A stretch of 64,000 bases of DNA, from the NCBI RefSeq assembly GCF_022637395.1, contig NZ_CP093337.1:1720001-1784000 (forward strand). Direction: 5' to 3'. Within the stretch, counting starts at the first letter, position 1; every line of letters begins with the position of its first letter. A model generated the notes under the pieces. That model was given only the letters and a program-made list of their open reading frames with translations. It was not told the DNA's origin and did not search any database. Of the stretch, positions 51,239 to 61,495 are shown piece after piece. This DNA is from Shinella sp. H4-D48. GTDB taxonomy: Bacteria > Pseudomonadota > Alphaproteobacteria > Rhizobiales > Rhizobiaceae. Made by a program: the position numbers and the translations under genes.

Positions 51239-52306
51239 ATGACTGTTCAAGTCAAAGGTCAGGAAGTCACGCTTTCTGGCACGGTCGGCGTCGATTGGTT
51301 TGACGACGGCTTCACCCATGCCGAGGTCGTGACCGCCCTGGCCGGACTGGATGGCGACATCACCGTTCGGCTTAATAGCGGTGGCGGCATCGCAGCTGAC
51401 GGAGCGGCCATCCACGCCGCTCTGGCGACATATGATGGCAGCGTCCACATTATCGTGGAGGGTATCGCTGCCAGCGCAGCCAGCCTCATCGCGATGGCGG
51501 GAGACCGGATCACGGTAGCCGACGGAGCCGTGATGATGATCCACGACCCGCTTAATGTGACGTACGGCAATTCGGCGGATCACGCGAAGACCATCGAGGA
51601 ACTCGAGGCGTACGCCACCGCCTATGCCAAGCTTTACGCGCGTCGCAGCGGAAAGACCGCTGCGGAATGTCGCGACATCATGAAGGCGGAAACTTGGTAC
51701 GACGGCGACGAAGCTGTCGCGGCGGGCTTCGCTGACGATACGGGCGAGCAGAAGGCCAAGCCTGTCGCTGCCTATGACTATCGCGCCTATGCAAACGCCC
51801 CAAAGCGTTTCGCCGCCCAGGCGAAGGCCAAGGGCTGGTCAATGGCGAAAATCAACGACGCAGCGTCGTCCGCTGCTCATCACAAGGATACTGACATGTC
51901 TGAGAAAGAACGTGCGGACGCGCTTGCTGCCGAACTCGCCACGATGAAGGCCGAGAAGGCCGCCGCTGAGGCCAAGCTCGCGGAACTCGACGCCGATAAG
52001 GCCAAGGCCGTCGCCGATGCCCTGAAGGCGGACCGCGAACGCCGCGCCGCTATTATGTCGCTCGATGAGGCCAAGGGTCGCGAGGCGCTCGCTGAGGCAC
52101 TGTTTGCTGATGGCGCAGACGCCGAGAAGGCAAAGGCGCTCCTGGCTGTTGCGCCCGTGGCTGCCGAAAGCGCTGATGACGCGGCTGCAGCCTACGAAGC
52201 CAATCGACTTGCCGGCGCGACGCTCAATGGCGGCAAGCAGGGCGGTGACGCGCAGCCAGTGTGGGCCAAGGCCGTCGCACGCGCAAACAAGCTCTCCAAG
52301 AAGTAA
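51239..52306 (+). CDS. Phage head maturation protease (ClpP-like) with scaffold tail
   Basis: 355 residues. The N-terminal S49/ClpP-type serine protease has Ser79 in EGIAASAASL and His102 in MMIHDP. The C-terminal third (from about residue 220) is Ala/Glu/Lys-rich coiled coil, as in scaffold proteins. An internal ATG at 51896 with AAGGA upstream should produce this scaffold separately, as in lambda gpC/Nu3. Confidence 0.92.
   Translation: MTVQVKGQEVTLSGTVGVDWFDDGFTHAEVVTALAGLDGDITVRLNSGGGIAADGAAIHAALATYDGSVHIIVEGIAASAASLIAMAGDRITVADGAVMMIHDPLNVTYGNSADHAKTIEELEAYATAYAKLYARRSGKTAAECRDIMKAETWYDGDEAVAAGFADDTGEQKAKPVAAYDYRAYANAPKRFAAQAKAKGWSMAKINDAASSAAHHKDTDMSEKERADALAAELATMKAEKAAAEAKLAELDADKAKAVADALKADRERRAAIMSLDEAKGREALAEALFADGADAEKAKALLAVAPVAAESADDAAAAYEANRLAGATLNGGKQGGDAQPVWAKAVARANKLSKK
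51896..52306 (+). CDS. Internal in-frame scaffold protein (Nu3-like)
   Basis: 136 residues, in frame with the C-terminal part of the head protease. The start ATG is preceded by AAGGATACTGAC. The product (MSEKERADALAAELATMKAE onward) is a long amphipathic helix, typical of capsid scaffolds. Predicted by analogy with lambda Nu3. Confidence 0.6.
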   Translation: MSEKERADALAAELATMKAEKAAAEAKLAELDADKAKAVADALKADRERRAAIMSLDEAKGREALAEALFADGADAEKAKALLAVAPVAAESADDAAAAYEANRLAGATLNGGKQGGDAQPVWAKAVARANKLSKK

Positions 52307-52324
52307 CCGAAAGGACGGTCTGAT

Positions 52325-52705
52325 ATGACTATTCTCACTGAAGGCCGCCACAACGGCGAATTCATTCTCTCCGAAGCTGAGGCCGGCCGAGCACGCGACA
52401 ATGTCGTGATTGCATCCGGCGCGGGCATCCTCAAGCCCGGCACTGTGCTGGGAAAAATCACGGCAAGCGGCAAGTTCTGGCCGTCGACCAACGCGTCCGT
52501 TACCGAGACGGCTGGCGCGCAGACGGCGATCGCCGTTCTCGTCAACGCCGTTGACGCCACGTCGGCTGACGTCAAGGCCGCGGTCGTATCTCGCGCCGCG
52601 CAGGTTAAGGGCGACGCTCTCTCCTACGACGCGTCGGTCAACGACGGCACGAAGATTGCTACCAAGCATACCCAGCTTGCCGCAGTGGGCATCATCGTCC
52701 GCTAA
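52325..52705 (+). CDS. Phage head decoration protein (gpD)
   Basis: 126 residues. Trimeric cap protein that stabilises expanded heads. Typical opening VIASGAGILKPGTVLGKIT and the alanine-rich middle match the lambda gpD family. An intrinsic terminator lies between it and the capsid gene. Confidence 0.88.
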   Translation: MTILTEGRHNGEFILSEAEAGRARDNVVIASGAGILKPGTVLGKITASGKFWPSTNASVTETAGAQTAIAVLVNAVDATSADVKAAVVSRAAQVKGDALSYDASVNDGTKIATKHTQLAAVGIIVR

Positions 52706-52732
52706 CGGACGCTTCTAGCCAAAATCAACAAT

Positions 52733-52756
52733 AGGCCGCCTGAGAGCGGCCTTTTT
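52733..52756 (+). terminator. Intrinsic terminator between gpD and capsid genes
   Basis: Stem AGGCCGC / GCGGCCT with loop CTGAGA and a TTTTT tail ending 15 bases before the capsid start. Complete and well formed, so capsid expression must pass or restart after it. Confidence 0.8.
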
Positions 52757-52770
52757 CTTAGGAGCATCCT

Positions 52771-53808
52771 ATGACCATTCTCAATGTATTCAAGGATGAC
52801 GCGTTCGGCGTCACCTCCCTTACCGACGCCATCAATGAAATCGAATACCGCCCGAGCCGAATTGAGGCTCTTGGCCTGTTCGAAGAGAAGTCGGTTTCTA
52901 CCACCTCCGTGTCGATCGAGCGAATTGGTGACGCCCTTCAGCTCGTCCCCCCGACGCCCCGTGGCGGTAAGGGTGACGTGAAGGACAACCAGAAGCGCAG
53001 TATGAAGAACCTCACGGTTCCGCACTTCCTGCGCGAATGGTCGGTCATTGCCGACGAAATCCAGAACGTCCGCAAATTCGGCTCCGAGTCGGAACTCGAG
53101 ACGGTCATGTCTGTCGTTCTCGACAAGGTCATGGACAACATGTCCGACCTTGAAGTTACCAACGAATACAGCCGCCTCGGCGCCGTGCAGGGCGTTGTCA
53201 CTTACGCTGACGCGACTAGCCTGAACCTCTTTACCGAGTTCGGCGTGACGCAGGCTGCTGAGGTTGACTTCGACCTGGACAACGCCAATCCGGCAGAAGG
53301 TATCCTTCGCAAGGCATGCACGGGCATTATCCGCGCTACTCGCACCAATATGGGCGGCTCTCCCTTTAGTTATGTTCACGCGTTCGTCGGCGACACCTTC
53401 TTTGACCAGCTGATTTCTCACGCGGAAGTTCGCGAAACTTACAAGGGCTGGTCGGAAGCTCAGATTCTTCGCGATAGCTACGTGGGGCCGAGCCGCGCCG
53501 AGAACCCGATCTTCACGTTCGGAGGCATTGTGTTCGAGAACTACGGTGCGGTTGCCGCGGAAGGCGACGGCACGAAGCTGGGCGTCGAGTCGACCAAGGC
53601 GAAGTTCTTCCCAGTTGGCGCCCGCGGCATGTTCAAGTCGTACTATGCCCCGGCTCCGTATATGGAGACGGTCAATACCCTCGGGAAGAAGTACTACGCC
53701 AAGCAAGAAGCGCTGCCGATGGACAAGGGCGTCTACGGCGAGACCCAGACAAACGCACTGCATATCTGCACGCGTCCTGCCGCCCTGCTGCGCGCCAAGA
53801 ACACCTAA
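52771..53808 (+). CDS. Phage major capsid protein (gpE family)
   Basis: 345 residues with the lambda gpE fold: SRIEALGLFEEKSVSTTSVSIER near the start (in parts), PTPRGGKGDVK in the extended loop, and FPVGARGMFKSYYAPAPYMETVN near residue 290 (in parts). Forms the icosahedral shell. ATG after TTAGGAGCATCCT. Confidence 0.95.
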   Translation: MTILNVFKDDAFGVTSLTDAINEIEYRPSRIEALGLFEEKSVSTTSVSIERIGDALQLVPPTPRGGKGDVKDNQKRSMKNLTVPHFLREWSVIADEIQNVRKFGSESELETVMSVVLDKVMDNMSDLEVTNEYSRLGAVQGVVTYADATSLNLFTEFGVTQAAEVDFDLDNANPAEGILRKACTGIIRATRTNMGGSPFSYVHAFVGDTFFDQLISHAEVRETYKGWSEAQILRDSYVGPSRAENPIFTFGGIVFENYGAVAAEGDGTKLGVESTKAKFFPVGARGMFKSYYAPAPYMETVNTLGKKYYAKQEALPMDKGVYGETQTNALHICTRPAALLRAKNT

Positions 53809-53834
53809 CTAGAAAACGGGCGGAGATTGATAAT

Positions 53835-54224
53835 ATGCCAGTTTCTGCCCGCTTTCACGAACTGCGCGACAAGGTGCTGGCTGCCGTGGACGATAAGTTC
53901 GCGGAGCCGGTGCGTTTGTCGTTTCTGACGAAAGCCGGTGGCCCCGTCGACCCGACGAGGCCGGCCATAGAGATTGAAGCCGTCCTGCGGGTCGGCGAGG
54001 GGAAGAATACTTCCGTGGCCGGTAGTCGGGATGCGGGATGGAGAACGCGGATCGTCGCCGATAAGGCGCAGTTGCATATCGATCGCACGACCTACGCGGG
54101 GCCCCAGCCAAAGCAGGGCGACAAGGTGAAGGCCCTGTCACGATGGGGTGAGCCTTGGTTTGAAGTGGCTGACGTCGACGACCGCAGCCATACACGGATC
54201 GTTCTGAACTTGAATGAAGCGTAG
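53835..54224 (+). CDS. Probable phage head-tail connector
   Basis: 129 residues directly after the capsid gene, where lambda-like phages carry head-completion or neck proteins. Beta-rich, with the segment YAGPQPKQGDKVKALSRWGE. The assignment rests on position and size; no strong family match. Confidence 0.55.
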   Translation: MPVSARFHELRDKVLAAVDDKFAEPVRLSFLTKAGGPVDPTRPAIEIEAVLRVGEGKNTSVAGSRDAGWRTRIVADKAQLHIDRTTYAGPQPKQGDKVKALSRWGEPWFEVADVDDRSHTRIVLNLNEA

Positions 54225-55037
<813 letters not shown>

Positions 55038-55045
55038 GGGGCCGC

Positions 55046-55495
55046 ATGATACCGGACAACCTTCCTGACCAGATCGCGAATATCTACGGGCGCCTGGCTG
55101 AGATCGAGCGACGAGGGCGGAACCGAAAGCGAACCGGAAAGGTGGCTGAAGTCGGGACTGGCGACAACGCTGGAAAATACCGCGTGAAACTCGGGGAGCA
55201 AGGCGGAAAGCCATACCTGACTCCGTGGATACGGCCCAGAACGCTCGGCGCCGGAGGCGTCAAGATCGACGTCATCCTGTCGGCTGGGGAACAGGTCGAC
55301 GTTCACTCCGAGAGTGGAGATCTGGCGGACGCGACCATCGACCTCTCGACCTACAGCGAAGAGAACGCTCGCGAGAACGCAGACGTGCCTTTCCACATCA
55401 AGATTGGCGACACGGTAATCGGGGCGAGCGGGGAGGCTATCTCCATGAATGGTGCCACCATGACCCTGACCGCGTCCAACGGGCATCTGGCCTGA
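55046..55495 (+). CDS. Phage baseplate assembly protein V (spike)
   Basis: 149 residues. OB-fold spike base of a contractile tail: RNRKRTGKVAEV, then PWIRPRTLGAGGVKIDVILS in the OB domain and SGEAISMNGATMTLTAS at the end. No lysozyme domain, so this spike punctures without digesting. Its stop overlaps the PAAR gene start. Confidence 0.9.
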   Translation: MIPDNLPDQIANIYGRLAEIERRGRNRKRTGKVAEVGTGDNAGKYRVKLGEQGGKPYLTPWIRPRTLGAGGVKIDVILSAGEQVDVHSESGDLADATIDLSTYSEENARENADVPFHIKIGDTVIGASGEAISMNGATMTLTASNGHLA

Positions 55496-55752
55496 TGCCG
55501 CGGATCGTGCGTCTTGGAGACGCCGGTTCGCACGGCGGCTCCGTCATCACTTCGGCATCAAAGTGGAAATGCGAAGGCAAGCTGATCGCCAGGAAGGGTG
55601 ATCTCTACGCCTGCCCAATCCACGGAGTAAACGCAATCACCGAAGGCTCTGGCCGCTGGAAGTGCGAAGGCGCTGACATAGCGCGGCATGGGGACTCTAC
55701 CGCATGCGGGGCTTCCCTTATTTCCGGCGCGTCGCGGTGGGAATGCGAGTGA
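55495..55752 (+). CDS. PAAR-domain tail spike tip protein
   Basis: 85 residues starting on the gpV stop. The repeats RLGDAGSHGGSVITSASKW and IARKGDLYACPIHG, then IARHGDSTACGA are PAAR features, with His and Cys for a metal ion at the cone tip. It sharpens the gpV spike. Confidence 0.9.
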   Translation: MPRIVRLGDAGSHGGSVITSASKWKCEGKLIARKGDLYACPIHGVNAITEGSGRWKCEGADIARHGDSTACGASLISGASRWECE

Positions 55753-55766
55753 CCTCAGGAGATCTC

Positions 55767-55976
55767 ATGAAACTCTACACGACAAAGCACGACTGCGAGG
55801 TTGCTGGTCACTGGCGCACAGCCGGGGAGCCTTTTGCGCTGACCGACGAGCAGGCTGCCGAACTGACGCCTCCGCGCGGACGCGTTGTCGCGCCGTATGT
55901 CCCTGCTGACATCAAGGAAAAGCCCCATGCGAGACTCGGCAGGAATAAGCGCCGTAACCGGAAGGCCGCTCACTGA
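55767..55976 (+). CDS. Small baseplate-operon protein of unknown function
   Basis: 69 residues, ATG after AGGAGATCTC. Basic C-terminus (RLGRNKRRNRKAAH). It overlaps the gp25 gene by about 50 bases. Short proteins of this kind are common between PAAR and gp25 genes; role unknown. Confidence 0.65.
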   Translation: MKLYTTKHDCEVAGHWRTAGEPFALTDEQAAELTPPRGRVVAPYVPADIKEKPHARLGRNKRRNRKAAH

Positions 55977-56301
55977 TTGGGAGCACACAGACCAGTCGAT
56001 CGGCAAGATCATCCAGACGGCCATCGGTTCGCGCGTCATGCGCCGTACATTCGGTTCTGATCTGCCAGATCTCGTCGACAGCAAGACCATCCGGAAGAAC
56101 ATTCTGGCCGTCTATTCGGCTGCAGCTGCGGCTATCGACGCATGGGAGCCGCGGTTTCGCATGAGGGCCGGCGCCGTGCGGTCTGTCGGCGCTGACGGCA
56201 AGGTCGGCCTCGTGATTTCCGGCACCTATTTCCCGCGCGGACATCTGGGCGACTACAGCGTCGCTGAGGACAAGGTCGCGCGCGTCGCACTAACGATTTA
56301 G
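55927..56301 (+). CDS. Baseplate protein gp25/GpW-like
   Basis: 124 residues of the gp25 family that initiates sheath assembly at the baseplate. Core motif RVMRRTFGSDLPDLVDS, the conserved glutamate-region equivalent in contractile tails. ATG preceded by AAGGAAAAGCCCC. Next in order is gpJ. Confidence 0.88.
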   Translation: MRDSAGISAVTGRPLTDWEHTDQSIGKIIQTAIGSRVMRRTFGSDLPDLVDSKTIRKNILAVYSAAAAAIDAWEPRFRMRAGAVRSVGADGKVGLVISGTYFPRGHLGDYSVAEDKVARVALTI

Positions 56302-56317
56302 CACTATGGAGGGCGAC

Positions 56318-57193
56318 ATGGTCGACCTATCGACGTTGCCTACTCCGCAGGTCATTGAGGAGCTGGATTACGAGACGATCGTCGCTCGCCAGAAGCAGAC
56401 GTTTCAGGACTTGTGGGAGGCTGTGCGCCTTGCCAATCCTGACGCGGGCCTTCCGGACTACGACGTCGAAATGCTCGAAACCGACCCGGCGATGATCATC
56501 ATCCAGGAAAACGCCTACCGCGAGATGCTGGAGCGGGCGCGCATCAACGATGCCGCACGGGCCAACCTGCTTGGGTATTCCACCAAGGGCGATCTGGACC
56601 AACTGGCGGCAGACCACAACGTAACCCGCCTGCCGAACGAATCCGACAAGGCGTTGCGCGAGCGCATCGTGCTTGCCGACCAGGGCAGATCAACAGCCGG
56701 GCCGGAGGAATGGTACAAGTTCCACGCGCGGTCGGTCGATGCTGATGTCCGCGATGTGGCGGTCTACCGGCCAGGAACGGGCCCGGAGATCGAAGTCGCC
56801 ATCCTGACAACGAGCAATGGCGGGACGCCCGGCGCACCGCTGCTGGGCTCTGTGCTAGAGGCCTTGAGTGCCCCCGCCGTGCGATCCGTCAACGACGTGA
56901 TTTCTGTGGTGCCGGCAGTCAAGACCATAGTCAACGTGACGGCAAGCATCTGGCTTCTGCCGGAGGCACCCATGTCGGTCTTCGATGGACTCGAGCAGAC
57001 GCTCCGTGACGCACTCGACAATGAGGGCGGCATTGGCTTCGACGTCAATACCTCGTGGATCATCTCGCGCCTGATGGCAGCGGGAGCCGCGAAAGTGACG
57101 CTGACTGCCCCGGTGGAGGACGTCGTCATGGACAAGTTCAGCGCGGCGGCGTTCGGGACGGTGAACCTGTCCTACATGGGGAGGCTTCGGTAA
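56318..57193 (+). CDS. Baseplate protein J
   Basis: 291 residues of the baseplate wedge (P2 gpJ/Mu gp47) family: RARINDAARANLLGYSTKGD and LDQLAADHNVTRLPNESD near residues 80-115. The ATG at 56318 has GGAGGGCGAC upstream. Its final base overlaps the start of gpI. Confidence 0.92.
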   Translation: MVDLSTLPTPQVIEELDYETIVARQKQTFQDLWEAVRLANPDAGLPDYDVEMLETDPAMIIIQENAYREMLERARINDAARANLLGYSTKGDLDQLAADHNVTRLPNESDKALRERIVLADQGRSTAGPEEWYKFHARSVDADVRDVAVYRPGTGPEIEVAILTTSNGGTPGAPLLGSVLEALSAPAVRSVNDVISVVPAVKTIVNVTASIWLLPEAPMSVFDGLEQTLRDALDNEGGIGFDVNTSWIISRLMAAGAAKVTLTAPVEDVVMDKFSAAAFGTVNLSYMGRLR

Positions 57194-58272
57194 TGGTTGT
57201 TTCTCTTCTGCCATCCAACAGCACCGCTTTTGAGTTGGCGCTGGAAGAGGCGACCGACATCGCAAGCGAGATCGGTCCCGCTATCGACGCGATCCACGGC
57301 CTGAAATACGCGCGGCCGCTCAACATCACGGTCGCGCCGTGGCTGGTGAATGAATACGGCCTCGGCCCGATTTCTGACTTCTTCGACACGGTAGAAGACC
57401 TGATCGATGAGGGCAGGGTGTGGCAGCGCCTCCGAGGCACGCCACAGGCCATCACGACGTCACTGTCATGGGTCGACTACGATGACATCGACATCCAGGA
57501 CCAGGTTCGCGGCCGCAGGCGCTGGCATCTTTACCAGATCCAGATGGGCGAGCTTCCGGGCGTCGACGAAATCCAGCGGCTGACCAACGCAGAATACCTG
57601 GCCGGCTTATCCGATCCGGCGCGCTCGTTCTTCTGGCGCGGCTATTTCGGATACGACGTGCGTGGCCATGTTTACGGACGGTCGCGTTGGGGCCGGTCCA
57701 TATGGGGCGATAGCTCCGGCGTTCGCATTGCGGGCGGAAAGGTGAAGTGGTCGCACGGGCGGACCCATGAGCTCGACGCCACAGCAGAGGCCGGAGTGGC
57801 TGCCGAACTGGGCGTGGATTTCGCTGACGGTGATGACGTCACATGGCTTGGCTCGCTCACCTGGGGGGCGCCTGGGCTGACGTGGGGCGGCGTCACTGAC
57901 GCGCGCGTTCTCAAGTCCTGGCTTATGCTCCAGAAGAGCGCGCATATCGGCCTGTATGACGCCGACGGCGATCCGATTGGATATGCGCGCGTTGTTCGCG
58001 CGGTTCAGGATATCACCGACTACGGCGACGCCAACGACACAGTGGTCCTCACTTACGACGCAACGGTCGGTTTTAGCGTAGCGACAGGCGACGTTGCTTT
58101 CGCTGCTGTCGTGTTCGGCGGCGTAGCGCAGGGCGTGGCGCCTTTCAAAACATGGCTCGATCCAGACCAGATCGACTTTCCCGATGGCGAGGTTCGCGTG
58201 GGGGAGTCGCCGATTTCCTTCACGTTCTTGGAAACAGTGCGCGAGCGCATTGTCATCAATCTCACCATCTGA
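57193..58272 (+). CDS. Phage tail protein I
   Basis: 359 residues. P2 gpI-like wedge protein in the first 200 residues (KYARPLNITVAPWLVNEYGLG in parts), with a longer C-terminal region rich in Trp and Gly repeats (GRSRWGRSIWGD, LGSLTWGAPGLTWGG). Longer than P2 gpI, so the C-terminal part is probably an extra domain. Confidence 0.85.
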   Translation: MVVSLLPSNSTAFELALEEATDIASEIGPAIDAIHGLKYARPLNITVAPWLVNEYGLGPISDFFDTVEDLIDEGRVWQRLRGTPQAITTSLSWVDYDDIDIQDQVRGRRRWHLYQIQMGELPGVDEIQRLTNAEYLAGLSDPARSFFWRGYFGYDVRGHVYGRSRWGRSIWGDSSGVRIAGGKVKWSHGRTHELDATAEAGVAAELGVDFADGDDVTWLGSLTWGAPGLTWGGVTDARVLKSWLMLQKSAHIGLYDADGDPIGYARVVRAVQDITDYGDANDTVVLTYDATVGFSVATGDVAFAAVVFGGVAQGVAPFKTWLDPDQIDFPDGEVRVGESPISFTFLETVRERIVINLTI

Positions 58273-58279
58273 GGGCATT

Positions 58280-61200
58280 ATGACAACTCTAGTCTTTGAT
58301 CCGGTCGAAAGGCCGGATCTTTCGAAGATTCGCGACCGAATTTCCGAACGTCCGAACAATGATCGTGTCTACCTCGGAGAGGGTGACCTTTCGCAGGGTG
58401 CTGATCTGAACGAGGCCTTCTCGATCGAGGCGCGCAAGCGCAAGGGTATTGGCGACCTGATCGCCCGCGACGGCGACCGCATCGACGGGGCCGATGTTCT
58501 CGTCAACGTAGAAGATGAAACCGTAACCATTACGGCCGGTGAACTCTACATCGACGGCTCGCGCCGGAAGGTGCCGGAAGGCGCGCTGGTAGACGTCCCT
58601 ATGACGGGCGACGTGAAGATTGGCGTTCGATCGACCACGACCATCGTGACGGCAGAGGACGACGATATCTACCTCGGCCTCGTGCCGGAGGCGGAGGAAA
58701 GCTACGGCGAGCCGGGCGCAGTGCGTACTGTCGTCAGTTTCTCGTGGGCATTCGAAGGCGACGGCGGTACTGGCCAGTTTTATCCGTACCTTGTGTTGCG
58801 CGACGGCGTGATCATCTCGCAGGACGCTCCGCCGACGCTCTCTGGCGTCCAGCAGCAGATTGCAACCTACGACTATGATGCGCACGAAAACTATGTCGTG
58901 CGCGGCTGCAGCGTGTCGCCACTTGGGCTGGAGGCCGGAAAGCAGGTCTTCGCCATTTCCGAGGGCCGCGCCAATATCATGGGTTTCAAGCGCAACCGCC
59001 CAACGGCATCGCGCTTCTCTGAAACCGAGGAGCCGGATACCGGCACGATCGACGCTGAGCCCCACAATTTCGATGACGGTGGAACTGGCACTGCGGTAAT
59101 CACCGTTCGCCGCCCTCCGGTGTCTTCCGTCACATCGGCCATTGTCACGAAGCAGCGTACCGTAACGCTCACCAAGGGCGTAACCGACGGAGCCGACCTG
59201 CTCCCTGACGACGGCGTCACCTCGATCATCTCGGTGGTGCAGGGTGGAACCACGTACACGCAGGGCGTAGATTACCAGCGCAGCGGCGATTCAGTTGACT
59301 GGCTATCTGGCGGCATCGAGCCCGCTACGTCGTCTTCCTACAACGTGACCTACCGCTACCTGGACGCAGTGACGCCCACGGCGGTGACGTCGACAACCAT
59401 ATCGGTTGCGGGCGGAGTGACCGGCCAGCCGGTCTTTCTTGGGTACACCAACAAGCTGCCCCGCACGGACAGAATCTGCCTCGATGCGGACGGCAATGTC
59501 GTCTACCTCAAGGGTCTTTCCGCGCCGACGCAACCACAGCCTCCGCAGGTCCCCAAGACCCTGCTGTCGCTGGCAACGATTTACAATGACTGGTTCGGCA
59601 CGCCGACTGTCGTCAATGACTCGATCCGCGCCTATCCTTTCTCCGCGATTGACCGCATGTATAACAACGTGCTGGACCTGTTCAATCAGGTGTCGCTTCA
59701 AAAGCAGAAGATCGATATCAACTCGCGCGCGCCAGCAGAAACCACTGGCATTTTCAGCGATCCGCTATTGAACGACGACTTCCGTGATGCTGGCGAAACG
59801 CAGAACGGCGCGGTCTTCAATGGATCGCTCCAGATCCCGATCACTGCGGCATTTCAACAGATCGATGCGGGCACACCGCTCTTCCTGCCTTTCGGCGAGG
59901 ATACTGTTGTTAGCCAGGAACTCGTTTCCGGCTGCGTGAAAATCAACCCCTACCAGTCATTCGCTCCGCTACCTGCAATCCTGCGGATCATTCCGTCGGA
60001 AGACTTCTGGACCGAGACGCAGACGGTCTGGCTTTCCGAGCAGACGCAGATTTTTGGAACCGGCAACAGTGAGCGCGTGACGAGCACCGAGGTGCTGCAA
60101 AGCGTCCGTACCCAGCCGATCCGCTTCCTGCGTGAGATCGACATTGATTTCACCATCAGTCAGTTCGGGCCAGGCGAAACACTCGACGAGCTGACGTTCG
60201 ATGGCGTCGATGTCAATCCAGGCGGCCTTGTTGCCAATGGTAGCGGCGTCATCGCGGATACGTTCACAATCCCTGCGGGCGTCACGTCCGGCGCGAAGAG
60301 TGTTCGGGCGGTTGGAGGTTCTGGCACGGTTTGTTCCGCGACCTTCACGGGCGAGGGGCGTCTGGAGACGATTGAACTCCAGCGCAACACGACCGTGCAG
60401 CGCTTCCAGACAGGTGGCGTGAGCGGCGGCGGCGGCCGTGGCAGCGGCGCGGACGGCTCGCGCGGCCTCGACCCGCAGGCGCAAAGCTTCAGCTTCACGC
60501 AGGGGCGGCACGTCAGCAGCGTCGACATCAAGTTCTGCGCGATCGGCGACCGCACGCAGCCAGTGATCCTGGAGTTTGTGACGGTCGACAACGGCTTCCC
60601 GACGACGGAAGTCATTGCCCAGACCGAAGTGGACATGCAGTCGGTGCTGACCGGCACATGGACGAACTTTGCGTTTCCTGTGCCGTTCTACCTGCCGCCG
60701 GACCAGATGTTCGCGTTTGTGGTCAAGACCAACGACCCGGATCACAGCATCAGCGTTGCTGACCGCGGCGCCTTTGACGCCGTGAATCAGCAGTGGATCG
60801 CGGCCCAGCCCTACACGGTCGGAACGCGGTTCAGTTCTAGTAACGCGGTCAGCTGGACGATCCACCAGGATTCGGACATCACGTTCAAGATCAACTGCGC
60901 CAGGTTTAATCCTACGCAGCGCACCGTAGATCTTGGCACGTACGCGGTTACAGACGTGTCTGATATCATCGTCCGCGGCAACGTCTTCCTGCCCACCGAG
61001 GCAACCTCCGTTGTCTTCGAACTGGTCTTTGGAACGGAAACGCCGGTTCGGGTGCTCCCCGATCAGGTCTGGGAGCGTACATCGTTCTTCACCGGAAACC
61101 TGACCATCAGAGCCATCCTAACGGGCGGGCCTTTGGTCACGCCAGTTGTTGGGCGGGATATCCTGGCTGTTCTCGGAACGATGCAGGCTAACGGTGTGTA

Positions 61201-61483
61201 TGTGAGCCGTGCGTTTACGTTCGGCGCAGATGTGCAGCTTGACGTCATCGCTTCCACGAAACTTCCGGTCGGCTCAACGTTCACGGTCGAGTGCGACGCC
61301 AAGGACGATAACTGGGGCTCCGTGCCGCAGATATCGGCATCACCTATCGATCTCGGTTTTATCGAACGGTCCTACAGGGACACGAGCGTCGTGGCTCCGA
61401 CTGGTGGCCGTCTGCGGCTGACCCTGACCGGCACGCCAGCGGCGCGGCCTTCGGTCGCTGACCTGCGGGCATTCACTTCGTAA
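58280..61483 (+). CDS. Large DUF4815-type tail protein
   Basis: 1067 residues. N-terminal region with the DUF4815 pattern (RVYLGEGDLSQGADLNEAFS). A mostly beta structure follows, with Gly-rich stretch VSGGGGRGSGADGSRG near residue 715. Likely a baseplate-attached fibre or host-contact protein of the tail. Seven bases after gpI. Confidence 0.75.
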   Translation: MTTLVFDPVERPDLSKIRDRISERPNNDRVYLGEGDLSQGADLNEAFSIEARKRKGIGDLIARDGDRIDGADVLVNVEDETVTITAGELYIDGSRRKVPEGALVDVPMTGDVKIGVRSTTTIVTAEDDDIYLGLVPEAEESYGEPGAVRTVVSFSWAFEGDGGTGQFYPYLVLRDGVIISQDAPPTLSGVQQQIATYDYDAHENYVVRGCSVSPLGLEAGKQVFAISEGRANIMGFKRNRPTASRFSETEEPDTGTIDAEPHNFDDGGTGTAVITVRRPPVSSVTSAIVTKQRTVTLTKGVTDGADLLPDDGVTSIISVVQGGTTYTQGVDYQRSGDSVDWLSGGIEPATSSSYNVTYRYLDAVTPTAVTSTTISVAGGVTGQPVFLGYTNKLPRTDRICLDADGNVVYLKGLSAPTQPQPPQVPKTLLSLATIYNDWFGTPTVVNDSIRAYPFSAIDRMYNNVLDLFNQVSLQKQKIDINSRAPAETTGIFSDPLLNDDFRDAGETQNGAVFNGSLQIPITAAFQQIDAGTPLFLPFGEDTVVSQELVSGCVKINPYQSFAPLPAILRIIPSEDFWTETQTVWLSEQTQIFGTGNSERVTSTEVLQSVRTQPIRFLREIDIDFTISQFGPGETLDELTFDGVDVNPGGLVANGSGVIADTFTIPAGVTSGAKSVRAVGGSGTVCSATFTGEGRLETIELQRNTTVQRFQTGGVSGGGGRGSGADGSRGLDPQAQSFSFTQGRHVSSVDIKFCAIGDRTQPVILEFVTVDNGFPTTEVIAQTEVDMQSVLTGTWTNFAFPVPFYLPPDQMFAFVVKTNDPDHSISVADRGAFDAVNQQWIAAQPYTVGTRFSSSNAVSWTIHQDSDITFKINCARFNPTQRTVDLGTYAVTDVSDIIVRGNVFLPTEATSVVFELVFGTETPVRVLPDQVWERTSFFTGNLTIRAILTGGPLVTPVVGRDILAVLGTMQANGVYVSRAFTFGADVQLDVIASTKLPVGSTFTVECDAKDDNWGSVPQISASPIDLGFIERSYRDTSVVAPTGGRLRLTLTGTPAARPSVADLRAFTS

Positions 61484-61495
61484 GGATATCCCGAA

